A stretch of DNA of 9,683 nt, taken from the NCBI GenBank assembly GCA_021776885.1, contig JAJFFA010000397.1, positions 1 to 9,683 on the forward strand. The letters run 5' to 3'. Shown here piece after piece: positions 8,849 through 9,683 of this stretch. The DNA comes from Planctomycetota bacterium. GTDB taxonomy: Bacteria; Planctomycetota; UBA1135; GCA-002686595. The first letter of the stretch is position 1. The number at the start of each line of letters is the position of its first letter. A program made the translations under genes and the position numbers. The notes under the pieces are model-generated. The model did not search any database. It was not told the DNA's origin and saw only the letters and a program-made list of their open reading frames with translations.

Positions 8849-9683
8849 ATGATCGTCAGCTCCTCCCTGCTCATGGCGAGCTCGCTGCTGCTCGCCCCCG
8901 TTCAAGGCAGCCCCGTCGCGGACTCCACCGCGAGCGCCACGTCACCCCGACGCGACGCCCCGCTCGAGCTGCGCGTCGAGCCCCTGGTCGACTTCTTCTT
9001 CCACGTGCGCAGCCTGGCGGCGTCGAGCACGCCCCCGACCGACGGCGCCTACGCCGCTGCGGTCAAGGAGACCCTCGACCTCGACGCCGTCTTCGGCCAC
9101 CCGCGCCTGTGGTCCGCGGTCGAGTCGCGCCTGGCCGGCGTCACGAACCTGGAGCAGCTGGTGGCCGCCTTCGCCGAGCTGCCCGAGCTGTTCCAGGGCC
9201 GGCGCATCTACGGCGAGCGCAACGGACTCCCCCTGCGCATCGAGGCCCTCGAGCTGGCCGTGGCCCTGTCCGACGCCTTCCCCACCTGGTACGCCGTCGA
9301 GTGGCCGCGCCGCGCGCGGGAGCTTGCGGCGACGCGCGCGGCCCTCGGCGCGTACTGGGAGGCGCAGCAGCCGGGCCCGGAGGGGCGCGGGGCGTGGGAT
9401 GCGATCGCGCTCCTCGAGCTGCCCGCCCCGGCGGCCCCCTTTCCCGCCTACCTGGTGCTCGACGCCCCGGCCCTGGCCGTTCCGGCCCAGCGCAACCACG
9501 CCGGAAGCGCGACCCTCTTCCTGCCCGTGGCCGGGCGCACGACGCAGGCCCTGGCCGATCAGGCGCGCCACGCGACCCTGCGCGGGCTCGAGCTGGCCAG
9601 CCTCGGTCACCCCTCCCTGCCGCGCCGCCTGCGCAGCGCCCTCGACACGGCGCACTTCGCCGGCCCGGGCGCCCTGCAGCGTG
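8849..9683 (+). CDS. Exported protein of unknown function, N-terminal part (runs off the window)
   Basis: An open frame of 278 complete codons runs from ATG at 8849 to the right edge without a stop. The N-terminus (MIVSSSLLMASSLLLAPVQG) is a signal peptide, with likely cleavage after VQG (about residue 20); a second in-frame ATG at 8873 would leave too short a signal. The mature part begins with a low-complexity Ala/Ser/Thr stretch, then helical segments (VEPLVDFFFHVRSLA; LDLDAVFGHPRLWSAVESRL) and a possible sheet segment near LFLPVAG. Codon third positions are almost all G or C, supporting real coding. I do not recognise the family and see no catalytic motif or zinc-site HExxH in the visible part. 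It starts 14 bases after the DUF2203 stop (TAA), with only a weak AGAGAG as ribosome site, and is probably co-transcribed. It could be an exported enzyme or a structural envelope protein. Confidence 0.75.
   Translation, partial: MIVSSSLLMASSLLLAPVQGSPVADSTASATSPRRDAPLELRVEPLVDFFFHVRSLAASSTPPTDGAYAAAVKETLDLDAVFGHPRLWSAVESRLAGVTNLEQLVAAFAELPELFQGRRIYGERNGLPLRIEALELAVALSDAFPTWYAVEWPRRARELAATRAALGAYWEAQQPGPEGRGAWDAIALLELPAPAAPFPAYLVLDAPALAVPAQRNHAGSATLFLPVAGRTTQALADQARHATLRGLELASLGHPSLPRRLRSALDTAHFAGPGALQR

Overview
The window looks like chromosomal DNA from a very GC-rich (roughly 70 percent by eye) free-living bacterium, most likely a marine-type member of the Planctomycetota. That assignment is an inference. 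It rests on a secreted metallophosphoesterase with a beta-sandwich front domain and a Cys-containing tail domain of a kind common in that phylum, on start codons that mostly lack a clear Shine-Dalgarno sequence, on near-saturated G/C at third codon positions, and on many exported proteins of unknown function.

Layout, left to right. (1) Positions 1-1099, plus strand: the last 39 codons of an ornithine cyclodeaminase/mu-crystallin family protein overlap the start of a PLP-dependent serine/threonine dehydratase-like gene, suggesting a two-step amino-acid or imine pathway. (2) 1089-1892, minus: a dienelactone hydrolase-family protein made as a lipoprotein, whose stop overlaps the dehydratase stop tail to tail. 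(3) 1997-3052, plus: a fused MsrB-MsrA methionine sulfoxide reductase, divergent from the lipoprotein gene. (4) 3053-3628: a 576-base stretch without an intact gene. It holds pieces of apparently decayed coding sequence on both strands, the clearest being a roughly 60-codon minus-strand fragment with a dockerin/EF-hand-like loop directly after the hutU stop. (5) 3629-5317, minus: a complete urocanate hydratase (hutU) with all key residues, without other hut genes in view. (6) 5354-8394, plus: an exported TPR protein whose stop overlaps (ATGA) the start of a 724-residue secreted purple acid phosphatase-like enzyme. Only 36 bases separate the TPR gene from hutU. (7) 8454-9683, plus: a DUF2203 protein, then an exported protein of unknown function that runs off the right edge.

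The genes do not form one pathway. The window is a string of short transcription units: amino-acid metabolism (dehydratase pair, urocanate hydratase), oxidative protein repair (MsrBA), and an envelope or exported set (lipoprotein hydrolase, TPR plus phosphatase, terminal exported protein). I found no CRISPR array, tRNA, rRNA, insertion sequence or phage gene. No clearly new system is visible. The most unusual items are the gene-fragment graveyard at 3053-3628, the cyclodeaminase-dehydratase pair, and the coupled TPR/phosphatase pair behind a possible leaderless promoter.
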